Source: Thinopyrum elongatum | Taxonomy: Eukaryota > Streptophyta > Magnoliopsida > Poales > Poaceae | Direction: 5' to 3' | Assembly (NCBI GenBank): GCA_011799875.1 | Contig: CM022299.1 | Span: 36,972,755 to 37,036,754, forward strand | DNA length: 64,000 nt | Shown: in pieces, positions 44,668-56,699 of the stretch | Layout of the letters: every line of letters begins with the position of its first letter | How positions within the stretch are numbered: position 1 is the stretch's first letter | The notes under the pieces: generated by a model | The model's input: the letters and a program-made list of their open reading frames with translations, nothing else | Databases searched by the model: none | What the model was told of the DNA's origin: nothing | Position numbers and translations under genes: made by a program

Positions 44668-45240
44668 ATGGTCTTGCTAAAAAATACTTATTTGAGAAAA
44701 ATGGTGATGTTCGATCCGTGGGAGGGGCAGAGACATACGCCTTCCATTGGTTTGGTCGAAGTTAAACCATCAACCGTCTATGCAGGAGGCGATCTCTTCA
44801 TTGCGGCTACCCAAGCTACACAAGTTTATTATCTGCCTTACCCATGCCAGAAAGAGTACCTAAAGGGTTGGGAAGTTGTGTTCAAGGTGTCGCCACATGG
44901 TAAGCTACCAGACCCGAATGAAGACGATTACTACAACATTAACCCCATGACATACGAGGGAGTGTTCTATCAAGAGCAACCTGATGATGATGTGGTTAGA
45001 AACGATGACGCTAGACCATTGGGTGATGATGATGTGGATCCAAACGACGACGATGCACGGAATGATGGTGAGACCATTGTCAATGAAAATGACATACTTA
45101 TGCTAGAAAAGTTAAACGAAGACGCTGATGACGAGGAAGAGCCTCCACCTCCGTCAGACAACGAAGATGATATGATTGATAGTGATGATGAGACCGACCG
45201 AGAAATAGGTTACAACAGTGATGATTCGTATGGGTTCTAG
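44668..45240 (+). pseudogene. C-terminal remnant of CACTA transposase
   Basis: The 190-codon frame contains YAGGDLFIAATQATQVYYLPY, then PCQKEYLKGWEVVFKVSPHG and YNINPMTYEGVFYQE, the typical C-terminal block of plant En/Spm TNP2-like transposases. An Asp/Glu-rich tail follows (many DDD and EDD runs from about residue 110) to the stop at 45238-45240. The N-terminal zinc-finger and the catalytic domain are absent upstream, where only subterminal and internal repeats exist. The first ATG is probably not a natural start; the real exon may begin nearer 44703. It is a fragment of a once complete gene. Confidence 0.75.
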
Positions 45241-45323
45241 CAGATGTACGTTTCAAGTCTTTTTTCTATCGTTTAGGATTATGCATTTTTATGCTTATTT
45301 TTTATTATGCTTTTTCCTTCATT

Positions 45324-45328
45324 ATTAA
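45324..45328 (+). repeat. Target-site duplication ATTAA (left)
   Basis: ATTAA directly precedes the LTR start TGTAACACC at 45329 and is repeated at 60108-60112 directly after the LTR end CGTCACA at 60107. The host sequence on both sides (TTTATTATGCTTTT, TTCATTATTAA) is that of the CACTA element. Confidence 0.9.
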
Positions 45329-48300
45329 TGTAACACCCCCAGTGGTTAGCCACAGTAATCCCATTTTGATAATGCCAAGTCAGCATGATTAACAGTGCAT
45401 GATCATCATTAACATCATATTGCATTTCAACTCCTAAGTCAAAATTCAAATTTAAATGAAAGTGGAAAATAAAAGTTGTCCAAACCTGAAAACTAAAATG
45501 TGCATCCTGTTACAAATATTCCCATAGCATTTGTAAAAATGATTACAACATTTATTGGAATTGTAAAAGGACTCAAACAGCAAGAAACAGTAGGGAGATA
45601 GCACTATTTAATCATTTTTCAATTAAATAAAATCCAAACAAAAAGATATGGACACCAAACCAATTTCTAGCAGTGACTAATGTTGCACTGGGATTTATGG
45701 ACCAGTTCTTATATTTTACAAAAGTCCATAAGTAGCCTAAACATTTTTGCAAAACAGAAAAGTAATGAAAAAGAAAAAAAAGAAAAACAAAGGAAAACAA
45801 AAAAAAGGTAAAAAGAGCAGCCCCCCCCCCCCCGACTGGGCCAAGCCCAGCTGGCCACTCCAGCCGACCGGCCACCGGCCCACCCCCCCACTCCTCCTTA
45901 TCCCGTCACCCCCCCCCCCCCCCCCCGCACCCCCCCCCCCCCCCCCCGCAAACCCTAACCTACCCCACTTCCCCCACCTCCTCCCTCCCCGATCCAAACT
46001 GGATCGGGATCGGGAGCTCTAGCCGCTGCCGCCCTTCGACGCCCCGGCGCGCCCCCGCCGGCCGGCCGCCGCCCCGCCGCCGACGCCTCGCCTCCTCCCC
46101 GGAGCCCCCGCTCGCCGACGCCCCCGTCGCCTCACCCCGGCGACCGCCCTGCCGCTCGACGTCGCCGGCACCACCCCGTCACCGGACCACGCCACCCCCT
46201 CGACCCTCATCCCCGACCGGCCTCCTCGAGCCACGCCGCCCCCGTGCCTCTACAGCCGTCGGTGAGGCCCCGGCCTCTGCCATCTCCCCTTTCCCCCTCG
46301 TCCCCGTCCTCGATGCCGTCCGCCGTGCCAGGCCGCGCTCGCCGCGGTCCCCTGCTCCGTTAGCCGCGCCCCCGCCGCGCCTGGCAACGCACGCGCGCGC
46401 ACCGCGCTCGCCCGCTCGAGCCTGCTGCTCGCCGCAGCCTCCCTCTCTCCCCTCGGTGCTGCTCGCCTGCGGCCGCGCCCACCCGCACCTGCGCGCGCGC
46501 GCCCGCCCCGCCTGCTCCTGCGCACCGCGCCCGCGTCGCCCCGCTCTGCCGCACGCGCGCGCGCCCCGCCCACTGCCCTCGCTCGCGCGCCCGCGTCGCC
46601 CCTTACAGCCGACCGCCCGCGCGCGCACCGCGCGCCCGTCGCCGCCCGTGGCCCTCTGTGCCACCGACCGGTGGGGCCGAACCCCCCCTAGCCTATGACA
46701 AGGGGGCCCCGCCCCAGAACGTTTTTATAAAAGGAAATTAAAAATAAGAATAATTAAAATAGATAAATAGATAAAAATAATTAGTTAATTAAATAATTAA
46801 TTAGTGATTAATTAGTTTAATTAATCCTGATTAGGTTAATCTAATTTAATTAATTAGTTTAATTAAATGCTAATTAACTTAATTAACCTTGCTGACGTCA
46901 GCATGATGTCATGCTGACATCAGCGAGCACTATTCTGGATAATGTTTATTTTAAATAATTAAATAAATTCTAGAAATTAATAAAAACTTTAGAAAATCAT
47001 ATTAAATAATCCGTAACTCCGATGAAAATACTTTATACATGAAAGTTGCTCAGAACGACGAGACGAATTCAGATACGCGGTCCGTTCGTCCGCCACACGT
47101 CCCTAACTATCCGAACATGCAACCGTTCCCCTCTTTTCGTCTGTCCGAAATGCCGGACACTGGGAAATACTTTCCCGGATGAATCCCACCTTCGCCAGTA
47201 TCACCCGACACTGCGTTAGATCACCTCCGTCACCGCGTATTGCCATGTTATGCTTTGTGCTGCACTTGATCGCTGTGTATTTATATTGTTTCCTCCCCTT
47301 CTCTCTCGGTAGCCCCCGACACCGACGAGTCCCCGAGGCCGACGCAGCTCCGGAGACCAAATCCACCGTTGACGACCTTGCCCTTGCCGCCGAGCAACCA
47401 GGCAAGCCCCCCCCCTTTGATCATCCCGATATCGCCCATTCTAATTTCCCATGCTTGCATTAGAATTGCTGTTGCTACTGCTTTACCTATTCTGATGCAT
47501 AGCCTGTTTATTGTAACCTGCTGTTGATAATTACCTGCATATCCTAAACTGTTTAGTCTAGGCTGGGTAGAGACCTATCAGTGACCCCACTTATCCCGAC
47601 TGCCGCGCTGGATCGTCAGAAGACCCGATCAACGGGATTGAAGACCAGGCCCCGACACCGCACATCACCCCCCCTTAGTTGTAACGACACTGCAGCGTTA
47701 CTATCGAGTGCCGAGGGTGAAACCTCATGTAGCACTTCTGATGTTAACTCTGTAGAGTAGCTATTCAATCGTGGTCATCGAGGGTGATTCCTCCTTCACC
47801 GCTTCCGATAACGACGCTGTCGTACAACACCTCAAGTGTGGACCCAGTGAGGGTGATTCCTCCGAGTTCACCTTGACAGACACATCGAGTAGGAATCCAA
47901 CGAGGGTGATACCTCGGATTCCCCTGTTGTTATGGACACACGGATACTTGAAATGTACTATTGTTACTTGGAAAGGCGGGTCGACCCTGAGGGGTACCCG
48001 CGTGTGATGTGAAGGCGGGTTGCCAGTGTGGTGCCCGAGTGGTGAATACGAGGCGCGGCCGGGCATTCTTAACCCTTGCCGCAAGTCCTCGAGACGGGGC
48101 GACGGGGTCACATCTTTCGTGAGTCTCTGCTCGTTACCGCAAGCCCCTAGTCCTAACGATTTGGATATTTGATCCGAGCAGGCCTCTGGCCTGATAGCAC
48201 TAACCATCACGTGGGCATAGTATGGGCGTTCTGCATCGTATGCATCAGCCGAAAGCTCTGTCAGACGTCCAGTTCAGCATGGCGGCACGGTCGGATCGTG

Positions 48301-49403
48301 TCGGCCACCCGAGGCGATGCTGGTATCCACCTTGTGCGCAACGACCCGGAGGGCGAGGGGCGATGGCCAAGACCCCCTTGCGCTTAGGATGTAGACCGGC
48401 GGGGACCTCTCTGCTTAGCTGTAGGTAGGGTTGCGGTGTGTCGTTTGGCCGAGGCCGGGCATGACCCAGGAAAGTGTGTCCGGCCGGAGTTAATCGAGCG
48501 TGTTGGGTAAGTTGGTGCACCCCTGCAGGGAAGAACATTTCTATCGATAGCCGGTCCTACGGTAAAGGACACTCGGAGTTGTATCCCGATCGATACAACT
48601 AGAACTGGATACCTGTGATGAGACCTGTATGTATGGCTCTGGGATTGCTTCTCGCAGGGAGTCGAGAAGGGATCTCCGGACGAGGTTGATGACTGTATGG
48701 CTCTGGGATTGCTTTCTCGCAGGGAGTCGAGAAAGGATCTCTGGGTGAGGTTGAGACTTAATGATACTACTACATTATATTGTACTGTTCTACTCTCTTC
48801 TACTGCTGCAAGACCGCTGAAGATGCTAGTCTTCGATAGGACTAGGCCTTCTCTCTATTCTGGCATTTCTGCAGCCCAGTCCACATATACAGCCTCCCCT
48901 TGAAAATGTTGCATATGTAGTGTAGATCCTTGCTTGCTGAGTACTTCTGAGTACTCACGGTTGCTTTGTTTTCCTTTTCTCCCCGTATCAGTTTGTCGTA
49001 ACAAGATGACGGAGCCCCTGAGACAGCTGCCCTGCCGACGATCGCTACTACTACTACCCAGAGGATGGATACTACTATGAGTTGACTGACGACCAGGAGT
49101 AGGATCGGAGGGTCCCAGGCAGGAGGCTTTCGCCTTTCGATCATAGTGTTTTATTTTGCCCCGCCTTTCTAAAGGCCTTTCTGTTTCTGTTTCATATCTA
49201 TACTCAGATATCTGATGCTTCCGCTGACGCTTGTTTGCAAGCTTATGTATTCGAGCCCTCGAGGCCCTTGGCTTGTAATATAAAGCTTGTATGACTTTAT
49301 TTATGTTTTAGAGTTGTGTTGTGATATCTTCCCGTGAGTCCTTAGGCTTGCTTGTGTGCATTTGCGTGTATGATTAGTGCACGATCGGGCCGGGGGCGTC
49401 ACA
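45329..49403 (+). repeat. 5' LTR (4075 bp)
   Basis: It begins TGTAACACCCCCAG and ends GGGCGTCACA, then AGT and the primer site follow. It contains a C/G-rich part (45820-46720, with several C-runs) that creates spurious open frames on both strands, and an AT-rich part (46730-46880) of TTAATTAA-like repeats. Near the end lies a repeated pair (48630-48680 and 48693-48740: GGCTCTGGGATTGCTT with TCGCAGGGAGTCGAGAA). Confidence 0.85.
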
Positions 49404-49406
49404 AGT

Positions 49407-49418
49407 TGGTATCAGAGC
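49407..49418 (+). other. Primer-binding site, initiator tRNA-Met
   Basis: TGGTATCAGAGC, three bases inside the LTR end. It is the standard complement of the 3' end of plant initiator tRNA-Met and sets the element's direction as plus. A second copy is at 54758-54769. Confidence 0.93.
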
Positions 49419-50021
49419 CGACTGACTGTAGGAACCCACTTTCCAACTCCTTGGCCGAAGTTGAGTCTAGTGGTCCAAAACTGTTTTACTAACTTGGCCG
49501 TGTGGCTTACGGGCCCACGTCGCCAATTGGGAGGTATTAGGATCTTTTACTCCTCGATCTTTACTCTGGGACTCTGATCTCTCTTCTATTCGGGTTAAAA
49601 TTTTTCTAACTCCAACATTAGGCTCTCGTGCTCACGTCCACCCGAAGTTCTGAAAATATCCCCCCTTGCTTCAAGATTTTGTGCCAGGTTCTGCTTACAA
49701 GATCCTTTTATCGAGGGCACCCTGTGTTGTCACTTGCAGATTCCTCGCTCCGTCAGTTTTCTCCGACGTTGATGTAGCCTTTGCTATGTCTCGTTGTGTA
49801 CTTCCTTACCGCGTGCCTGCGCGCCGCCTAGAATGTCTAGCTTCTAAATTTGCGCCGTTGTGCTATCCGCATGTACCCGACTCTGTGCATGGATTGGTAT
49901 GTCTTTCAACGACTACTATTTTACATCTAGTGCCCTTCCTGTTCATCTCTCGTGTTACGTCCTGAATAACTCCTTACACATGCAGTCTTTCTTGCTAAAC
50001 TGCCCCTGTTGATTTGGCAGG

Positions 50022-53000
50022 ATGGCTGACGATCCACCACCTCCACCCTATATTACCGCAATGATGCAGCAGTTTGAACTCAACCGTCAGCAGTTTGAGC
50101 TTAACCGTCAGTTTATGACCGGACTATTGGCTCAGTTCCCAAATCAAAATGCTCAGCAACAAACTGTTCCAATAACTCTGGCAGAATTCGTGCGCCTCAA
50201 CCCATCTGTTTTCCGCAACTCCACCAATCCTATGGATGCTGATGATTGGCTTCGTGACATCATGTTTGAGATGGAGTCAGCTAATGTTGCCTCTGACAGT
50301 TACGTCACCTTTGCGACATTCCACCTGAAGGGCCCAGCTGCTCAATGGTGGGAAAGCCACAAGGCTATGTTGCCTGCAGACACTGTAACCACTTGGCAGG
50401 AATTTCAGTCAGCTTTTCATGCACGTTACATTCCTCAAGGTCTGATGGACCAGAAGAAGCAGGAGTTCCGTAAACTCTCACAGGGCACAATGACGGTGGA
50501 TGAATATCAGAGGAAATTCCTTGAATTATCCCGCTATGCTGCGGATGACGTCGACACTGACACTCGCAAGCAGGAGAAATTCCGTGAAGGACTGCGTACG
50601 GATATAAAACTTGCACTTGTTGTCCATGATTGCGCAGAGTTCGCAACGCTTGTCAGCAAATCTTTCCAAATTGAAACAGCTCTGACTGAGTACCAGGAGT
50701 CGCTCAAGCGCACTCATGGAGCTGGCTCAACCTCGGGTCAGCCTGTTCAGAAACGTCGAGTCTGGATTCCACACAATGTTCATCATCGGCCTGCTCCAAC
50801 ACCAAGGCCGTCATATGTTGCACCTCGTTTGCCTTCACCGCCGAGACAGCTATCGGTTCATGATGGACCGCCTGATGCTATGGCTTTTCATCAGGATGCA
50901 CCACGTCCTCCCGTTGGTTGCAAGAAGAGCTGTCGGAACCGTCGTCTCAGAAGCTCTAATGCCAGGCCGTCTGCTATAGTTCGAGTCCATGTCAACCAAG
51001 TTAACATGGAAGAAGCTCGACAGGACCCCAAAATCGTGATGGGCACCCTTCTAGTGAATTCAATCCCAGCTTCAGTCCTCTTTGATTCTGGAGCGTCGCA
51101 CTCCTTCATGTCCGAAAGTTTTGCGCGAAGCCATGATATACTTTTTGAGGAGATGTCCATCCCATTAGTAATCCATTCACCTGGGGCTAATTGGCAAACT
51201 ACCATGGTTAGCCACGGTAACCACATTGTGATCGGAGGATTGATATTCCTCGTTTCACTCATTGCTCTCAAGACCTCCAACATAGACATTATTCTCGGTA
51301 TGGACTGGTTGAAGCCTCATAAAGCTTTGATTGACTGTGCCACTGAAACAGTCCGCCTCACACACCCTTCTGGTCAGACTGTCAGATACTCAGCTCGTAC
51401 AGAGCAGGACGCCGAAGCTCAGATATATGTTCTAAATGCATTGAACGCTTCACCTCTTGAAGGCATCGAGAACATTCCAGTTGTTCGTGATTTCCAAGAC
51501 GTCTTTCCAGAAGAACTTCCAGGAATACCCCCTGCTAGAGCTGTTGAGTTCGTCATCGACTTGAAGCCTGGCACAACTCCTATTGCGAAGCGTCCTTATA
51601 AAATGCCTCCGCATCATCTTCTCGAACTTAAGGAAGAAATTGACACGTCACTTAAGAAAGGTTTCATCCGCCCCAGTTCCTCCGCTTGGGGAGCACCTTC
51701 ACTCTTCGTTAAGAAGAAGGATGGAACTAATCGATTGGTTCAGGATTATCGGCCCATTAACCAAGCCACAATTCAGAACAAATATCCGCTTCCCCGGATC
51801 AATGATTTGTATGATCAACTTGCCGGTTCCTCAGTATTCTCTAAGCTTGATTTGAGATTGGGATACCATCAGATCCGTGTTCGTGAAGAGGATATTCCGA
51901 AGACAGCCTTCGTTACTCGCTATGGTTCTTATGAGTATACTGTTATGTCTTTTGGCTTAACGAATGCGCCAGCCACATTCTCTCGTCTGATGAATTATAT
52001 CTTCATGGATTACCTCGATAAGTTCGTCGTGGTTTATCTAGATGATATTCTGGTCTATTCAAAGAATAAGAAAGAACATGCCGAACACCTCCGTCTAGTA
52101 CTGGAAAGACTCCGAGAGCACCAGTTGTATGCCAAATACTCCAAATGCGAGTTCTGGTTATCTGAAGTGACATATCTTGGTCATGTGATTTCCAAAGATG
52201 GCATTGCCGTTAACCCAGAACGAGTTCAGGCTATTCTGGACTGGACTCCTCCGAAGAATGTCAAGCAAGTGAGAAGTTTTCTCGGCCTTGCAAGCTATTG
52301 CCGTCGATTTGTCGAGAACTTTTCCAAGATTGCTAAGCCTTTGACTGATCTGCTTCACAAGGGCGTTAAGTTCGAATGGACAGACAATTGTCAGGAAAGT
52401 TTTCAAGCACTCAAAGACAAGCTAACATCTGCCCCAGTACTTTCTCCTCCAGATACCCGCAAAGACTTTGTGATTTATTGTGATGCATCCCGTGAAGGAT
52501 TAGGCTGTGTTCTAATGCAAGAGCGTAAAGTGATTGCCTATGGCTCTCGCCAGTTGCGCCCACATGAAGAGAATTATCCGGTACATGATCTAGAACTAGC
52601 TGCTGTGATCTATGCATTGCAGTTATGGCGACATTACCTTCTCGGTAATCGTTGCGAGATCTACACGGATCATAAAAGTCTGAAGTACTTGTTCACTCAA
52701 CCTTCTCTAAACCTCCGTCAGCAAAGATGGATGGAGGCCATTGCGGACTATGATTTGGGTATATCCTATACCCCTGGCAAGGCTAACGTGATGGCTGATG
52801 CCTTAAGCCGCAAGTCCTATTGCGACAACCTCATGGTTAGGCGAGCTCAACCTCGACTTTTTGAAGAACTATGCAAGCTGAATCTCCGTATTGTCCCACA
52901 TGGCTCTCTAAATAACCTTGTGATACAACCAGATCTTGAGAAAGCTGTTAAGAATGCGCAAGCTAAAGATGCTGAAGTTGATCTGATGAAGAAAGACCTT

Positions 53001-53969
53001 CACCTTGTAAAGTACAGGGATTTCTCGCTGTCTGAAGATGGAACCTTGTATTTCAGAAACCGCATTGTCGTACCTCGCTTCGAACTTATGACTGACAAAG
53101 TCATGAAGGAGGCACATGATACCCCGCTGTCTATTCATCCGGGTAGCACCAAGATGTATCGTGATCTCCGTCAAAGGTACTGGTGGTCTAAAATGAAGCA
53201 GGACATTGCTCGTTATGTTGCTGAATGTGATGTGTGTCGACGCGTTAAAGCAGAACATCAGAAACCAGCTGGAATTCTGCAACCACTTCCTATTCCTCTA
53301 TGGAAATGGGATAAGGTTCAGATGGATTTCGTTACAGGACTTCCCAGGTCACAGAACGGTCACGATGCTATTCTTGTCGTTGTCGACCAACTCTCTAAAG
53401 TTGCACACTTTCTGCCTGTCAAGGAGACGATCACTGCTAGTCAGTTAGCAGAGTTGTATATCTCCAGAATTGTATCACTCCACGGTATTCCGAAGGAAAT
53501 CAGTTCGGACCGTGGCGGTCTTTTCACCTCAAAATTCTGGGAAAGTTTCCAAACAGCTATGGGAACTCATATTACCTGGAGTTCAGCTTATCACCCTCAA
53601 TCTCAAGGCCAAGTCGAACGAGTCAATCAAGTGCTTGAAGACATGCTTCGGGCTTGTGTTATTTCATTTGGCAAGAAGTGGGAAGAATCTCTTCCGTATG
53701 CCGAGTTCTCTTATAACAACAGCTATCAAGCCAGTTTGAAAATGGCCCCCTTCGAAGTACTCTATGGACGTAAGTGTCGAACCCCTCTGAATTGGTCAGA
53801 AACTGGGGAACGACCGCTCGTGGGTCCGGATATTATTCAACAAGCCGAAGAACAAGTTCGTATTGGCGTGTTGGGTAAGTTGGTGCCCCCTGCAGGGAAG
53901 AACATTTCTATCGATAGCCGGTCCTACGGTAAAGGACACTCGGAGTTGTATCCCGATCGATACAACTAG
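50022..53969 (+). CDS. Ty3/gypsy gag-pol polyprotein, C-terminally truncated
   Basis: A single open frame of 1315 codons. In order: gag (about 1-250, with a retrotransposon gag core [12 protein letters not shown]), aspartic protease (DSG at 355-357), reverse transcriptase (YLDD at 672-675), RNase H (first Asp at 821), integrase zinc-binding HHCC (from His 1039) and integrase core with DDE residues D1102, D1163 and E1199 (35 residues between the last two). The zinc knuckle expected between gag and protease is not seen: residues 295-315 hold [14 protein letters not shown] where a CCHC motif would be expected. At residue 1282 (53866) the frame enters LTR sequence and reads 34 foreign codons to a stop, so the integrase C terminus is lost. 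Enzyme function could be retained up to that point. Confidence 0.9.
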   Translation: MADDPPPPPYITAMMQQFELNRQQFELNRQFMTGLLAQFPNQNAQQQTVPITLAEFVRLNPSVFRNSTNPMDADDWLRDIMFEMESANVASDSYVTFATFHLKGPAAQWWESHKAMLPADTVTTWQEFQSAFHARYIPQGLMDQKKQEFRKLSQGTMTVDEYQRKFLELSRYAADDVDTDTRKQEKFREGLRTDIKLALVVHDCAEFATLVSKSFQIETALTEYQESLKRTHGAGSTSGQPVQKRRVWIPHNVHHRPAPTPRPSYVAPRLPSPPRQLSVHDGPPDAMAFHQDAPRPPVGCKKSCRNRRLRSSNARPSAIVRVHVNQVNMEEARQDPKIVMGTLLVNSIPASVLFDSGASHSFMSESFARSHDILFEEMSIPLVIHSPGANWQTTMVSHGNHIVIGGLIFLVSLIALKTSNIDIILGMDWLKPHKALIDCATETVRLTHPSGQTVRYSARTEQDAEAQIYVLNALNASPLEGIENIPVVRDFQDVFPEELPGIPPARAVEFVIDLKPGTTPIAKRPYKMPPHHLLELKEEIDTSLKKGFIRPSSSAWGAPSLFVKKKDGTNRLVQDYRPINQATIQNKYPLPRINDLYDQLAGSSVFSKLDLRLGYHQIRVREEDIPKTAFVTRYGSYEYTVMSFGLTNAPATFSRLMNYIFMDYLDKFVVVYLDDILVYSKNKKEHAEHLRLVLERLREHQLYAKYSKCEFWLSEVTYLGHVISKDGIAVNPERVQAILDWTPPKNVKQVRSFLGLASYCRRFVENFSKIAKPLTDLLHKGVKFEWTDNCQESFQALKDKLTSAPVLSPPDTRKDFVIYCDASREGLGCVLMQERKVIAYGSRQLRPHEENYPVHDLELAAVIYALQLWRHYLLGNRCEIYTDHKSLKYLFTQPSLNLRQQRWMEAIADYDLGISYTPGKANVMADALSRKSYCDNLMVRRAQPRLFEELCKLNLRIVPHGSLNNLVIQPDLEKAVKNAQAKDAEVDLMKKDLHLVKYRDFSLSEDGTLYFRNRIVVPRFELMTDKVMKEAHDTPLSIHPGSTKMYRDLRQRYWWSKMKQDIARYVAECDVCRRVKAEHQKPAGILQPLPIPLWKWDKVQMDFVTGLPRSQNGHDAILVVVDQLSKVAHFLPVKETITASQLAELYISRIVSLHGIPKEISSDRGGLFTSKFWESFQTAMGTHITWSSAYHPQSQGQVERVNQVLEDMLRACVISFGKKWEESLPYAEFSYNNSYQASLKMAPFEVLYGRKCRTPLNWSETGERPLVGPDIIQQAEEQVRIGVLGKLVPPAGKNISIDSRSYGKGHSELYPDRYN

Positions 53970-54754
53970 AACTGGATACCTGTGATGAGACTGTATGTAT
54001 GGCTCTGGGATTGCTTCTGCGCAGGGAGTCGAGAAGGGATCCGGACGAGGTTGATGACTGTATGGCTCTGGGATTGCTTTCTCGCAGGGAGTCGAGAAGG
54101 ATCTCTGGGTGAGGTTGAGACTTAATGATACTACTACATTATATTGTACTGTTCTACTCTCTTCTACTGCTGCAAGACCGCTGAAGATGCTAGTCTTCGA
54201 TAGGACTAGGCCTTCTCTCTATTCTGGCATTTCTGCAGCCCAGTCCACAATACAGCCTCCCTTGAAATGTTGCATATGTAGTGTAGATCCTTGCTTGCTG
54301 AGTACTTCTGAGTACTCACGGTTGTTGTGTTTTCCTTTTCCCCGTATCAGTTTGTCGTAACAAGAGACGGAGCCCCTGAGACAGCTGCCCTGCCGACGAT
54401 CGCTACTACTACTACCCAGAGGATGGATACTACTATGAGTTGACTGACGACCAGGAGTAGGATCGGAGGTCCAGGCAGGAGGCTTTCGCCTTTCGATCAT
54501 AGTGTTTTATTTTGCCCCGCCTTTCTAAGGCCTTTCTGTTTCTGTTTCATATCTATACTCAGATATCTGATGCTTCCGCTGACGCTTGTTTGCAAGCTAT
54601 GTATTCGAGCCCTCGAGGCCCTTGGCTTGTAATATAAAGCTTGTATGACTTTATTATGTTTAGAGTTGTGTTGTGATATCTTCCCGTGAGTCCTTAGGCT
54701 TGCTTGTGTGCATTTGCGTGTATGATTGTGCACGATCGGGCCGGGGGCGTCACA
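53866..54754 (+). repeat. Internal partial LTR (last 0.9 kb), indel-rich
   Basis: It matches 48498-49403 but lacks single bases at many places (for example TTTATTATGTTTAGAG against TTTATTTATGTTTTAGAG, CCTTTTCCCCG against CCTTTTCTCCCCG). It starts in the middle of the integrase frame without any LTR start. Confidence 0.85.
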
Positions 54755-54757
54755 AGT

Positions 54758-54769
54758 TGGTATCAGAGC
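54758..54769 (+). other. Second primer-binding site
   Basis: TGGTATCAGAGC again, three bases after the CGTCACA end of the internal LTR at 54754. Confidence 0.9.
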
Positions 54770-55366
54770 CGACTGACTGTAGGAACCCACTTTCAACTCC
54801 TTGGCCGAAGTTGAGTCTAGTGGTCCAAAACTGTTTTACTAACTTGGCCGTGTGGCTTACGGGCCCACGTCGCCAATTGGGAGGTATTAGGATCTTTTAC
54901 TCCTCGATCTTTACTCTGGGACTCTGATCTTCTTCTATTCGGGTAAAATTTTTCTAACTCCAACATTAGGCTCTCGTGCTCACGTCCACCCGAAGTTCTG
55001 AAAATATCCCCCCTTGCTTCAAGTTTTGTGCCAGGTTCTGCTTACAAGATCCTTTTATCGAGGGCACCCTGTGTTGTCACTTGCAGATTCCTCGCTCCGT
55101 CAGTTTTCTCCGACGTTGATGTGCCTTTGCTATGTCTCGTTGTGTACTTCCTTACCGCGTGCCTGCGCCGCGCCTAGAATGTCTAGCTTCTAATTTGCGC
55201 CGTTGTGCTATCCGCATGTACCCGACTCTGTGCATGGATTGGTATGTCTTTCAACGACTACTATTTACATCTAGTGCCCTTCCTGTTCATCTCTCGTGTT
55301 ACGTCCTGAATAAACTCCTTACACATGCAGTCTTTCTTGCTAAACTGCCCCTGTTGATTTGGCAGG

Positions 55367-56699
55367 ATGGCTGACGATCCACCACCTCCACCCATATTAC
55401 CGCCATGATGCGCACAGTTTGAACTAACCGTCAGCAGTTTGAGCTTAACCGTCAGTTTATGACCGGAATTGGCTCAGTTCCCAAATCAAAATGTCAGCAA
55501 CAAACTGTTCCAATAACTCTGGCAGAATTCGTGCGCCTCAACCCATCTGTTTTCCGCAACTCCACCAATCCTATGGATGCTGATGATTGGCTTCGTGACA
55601 TCATGTTTGAGATGGAGTCAGCTAATGTTGCCTCTGACAGTTACGTCACCTTTGCGACATTCCACCTGAAGGGCCCAGCTGCTCAATGGTGGGAAAGCCA
55701 CAAGGCTATGTTGCCTGCAGACACTGTAACCCTTGGCAGGAATTTCAGTCAGCTTTTCATGCACGTAAATCCTCAAGGTCTGATGGACCAGAAGAAGCAG
55801 GAGTTCCGTAAACTCACAGGGCACAATGACGGTGGATGAATATCAGAGGAAATTCCTTGAATTATCCCGCTATGCTGCGGATGAAGTCGACACTGACACT
55901 CGCAAGCAGGAGAAATTCCGTGAGGACTGCGTACGGATATAAAACTTGCACTTGTTGTCCATGATTGCGCAGAGTTCGCAACGCTTGTCAGCAAATCTTT
56001 CCCAATTGAAACAGCTCGACTGAGGTACCAGAGAGTCGCTAAGCGCACTCATGGAGCTGGCTCAACCTCGGGTCAGCCTGTTCAGAAACGTCGAGTCTGG
56101 ATTCCACACAATGTTCATCATCGGCCTGCTCCAACACCAAGGCCGTCATATGTTGCACCTCGTTTGCCTTCACCGCCGAGACAGCTATCGGTTCATGATG
56201 GACCGCCTGATGCTATGGCTTTTCATCAGGATGCACCACGTCCTCCCGTTGGTTGCAAGAAGAGCTGTCGGAACCGTCGTCTCAGAAGCTCTAATGCCAG
56301 GCCGTCTGCTATAGTTCGAGTCCATGTCAACCAAGTTAACATGGAAGAAGCTCGACAGGACCCCAAAATCGTGATGGGCACCCTTCTAGTGAATTCAATC
56401 CCAGCTTCAGTCCTCTTTGATTCTGGAGCGTCGCACTCCTTCATGTCCGAAAGTTTTGCGCGAAGCCATGATATACTTTTTGAGGAGATGTCCATCCCAT
56501 TAGTAATCCATTCACCTGGGGCTAATTGGCAAACTACCATGGTTAGCCACGGTAACCACATTGTGATCGGAGGATTGATATTCCTCGTTTACTCATTGCT
56601 CTCAAGACTCCAACATAGACATATATTCTCGGTATGGACTGGTTGAAGCCTCATAAAGCTTTGATTGACTGGGCCACTGAAAGTCCGCCTCACACACCC
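55367..56699 (+). pseudogene. Second gag and protease start, frameshifted
   Basis: The ATG at 55367 ([12 protein letters not shown] start) corresponds to 50022. The stretch follows the first copy through gag and the protease DSG motif, and stops at about 56699 in the codons after the GMDWLKP-equivalent. Single-base deletions at 55390-55480, 55730-55830 and 55920-56040 break the frame repeatedly. The part 56050-56580 looks identical to 50715-51250. Loss of single bases with almost no substitutions is typical of sequencing error in raw long reads rather than of decay. Confidence 0.8.

Noticed and set aside
46000..46700. Long overlapping Ala/Arg/Gly-rich frames on the minus strand (and again at 56600-57400)
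   Set aside because: They lie within the very GC-rich part of an LTR, appear in several frames at once and have no domain; composition explains them.
47179..48572. Several 60-150-codon frames repeated at 57883-59242
   Set aside because: They are in the LTR of the gypsy element and repeat simply because the LTR repeats; LTRs do not normally code for protein.
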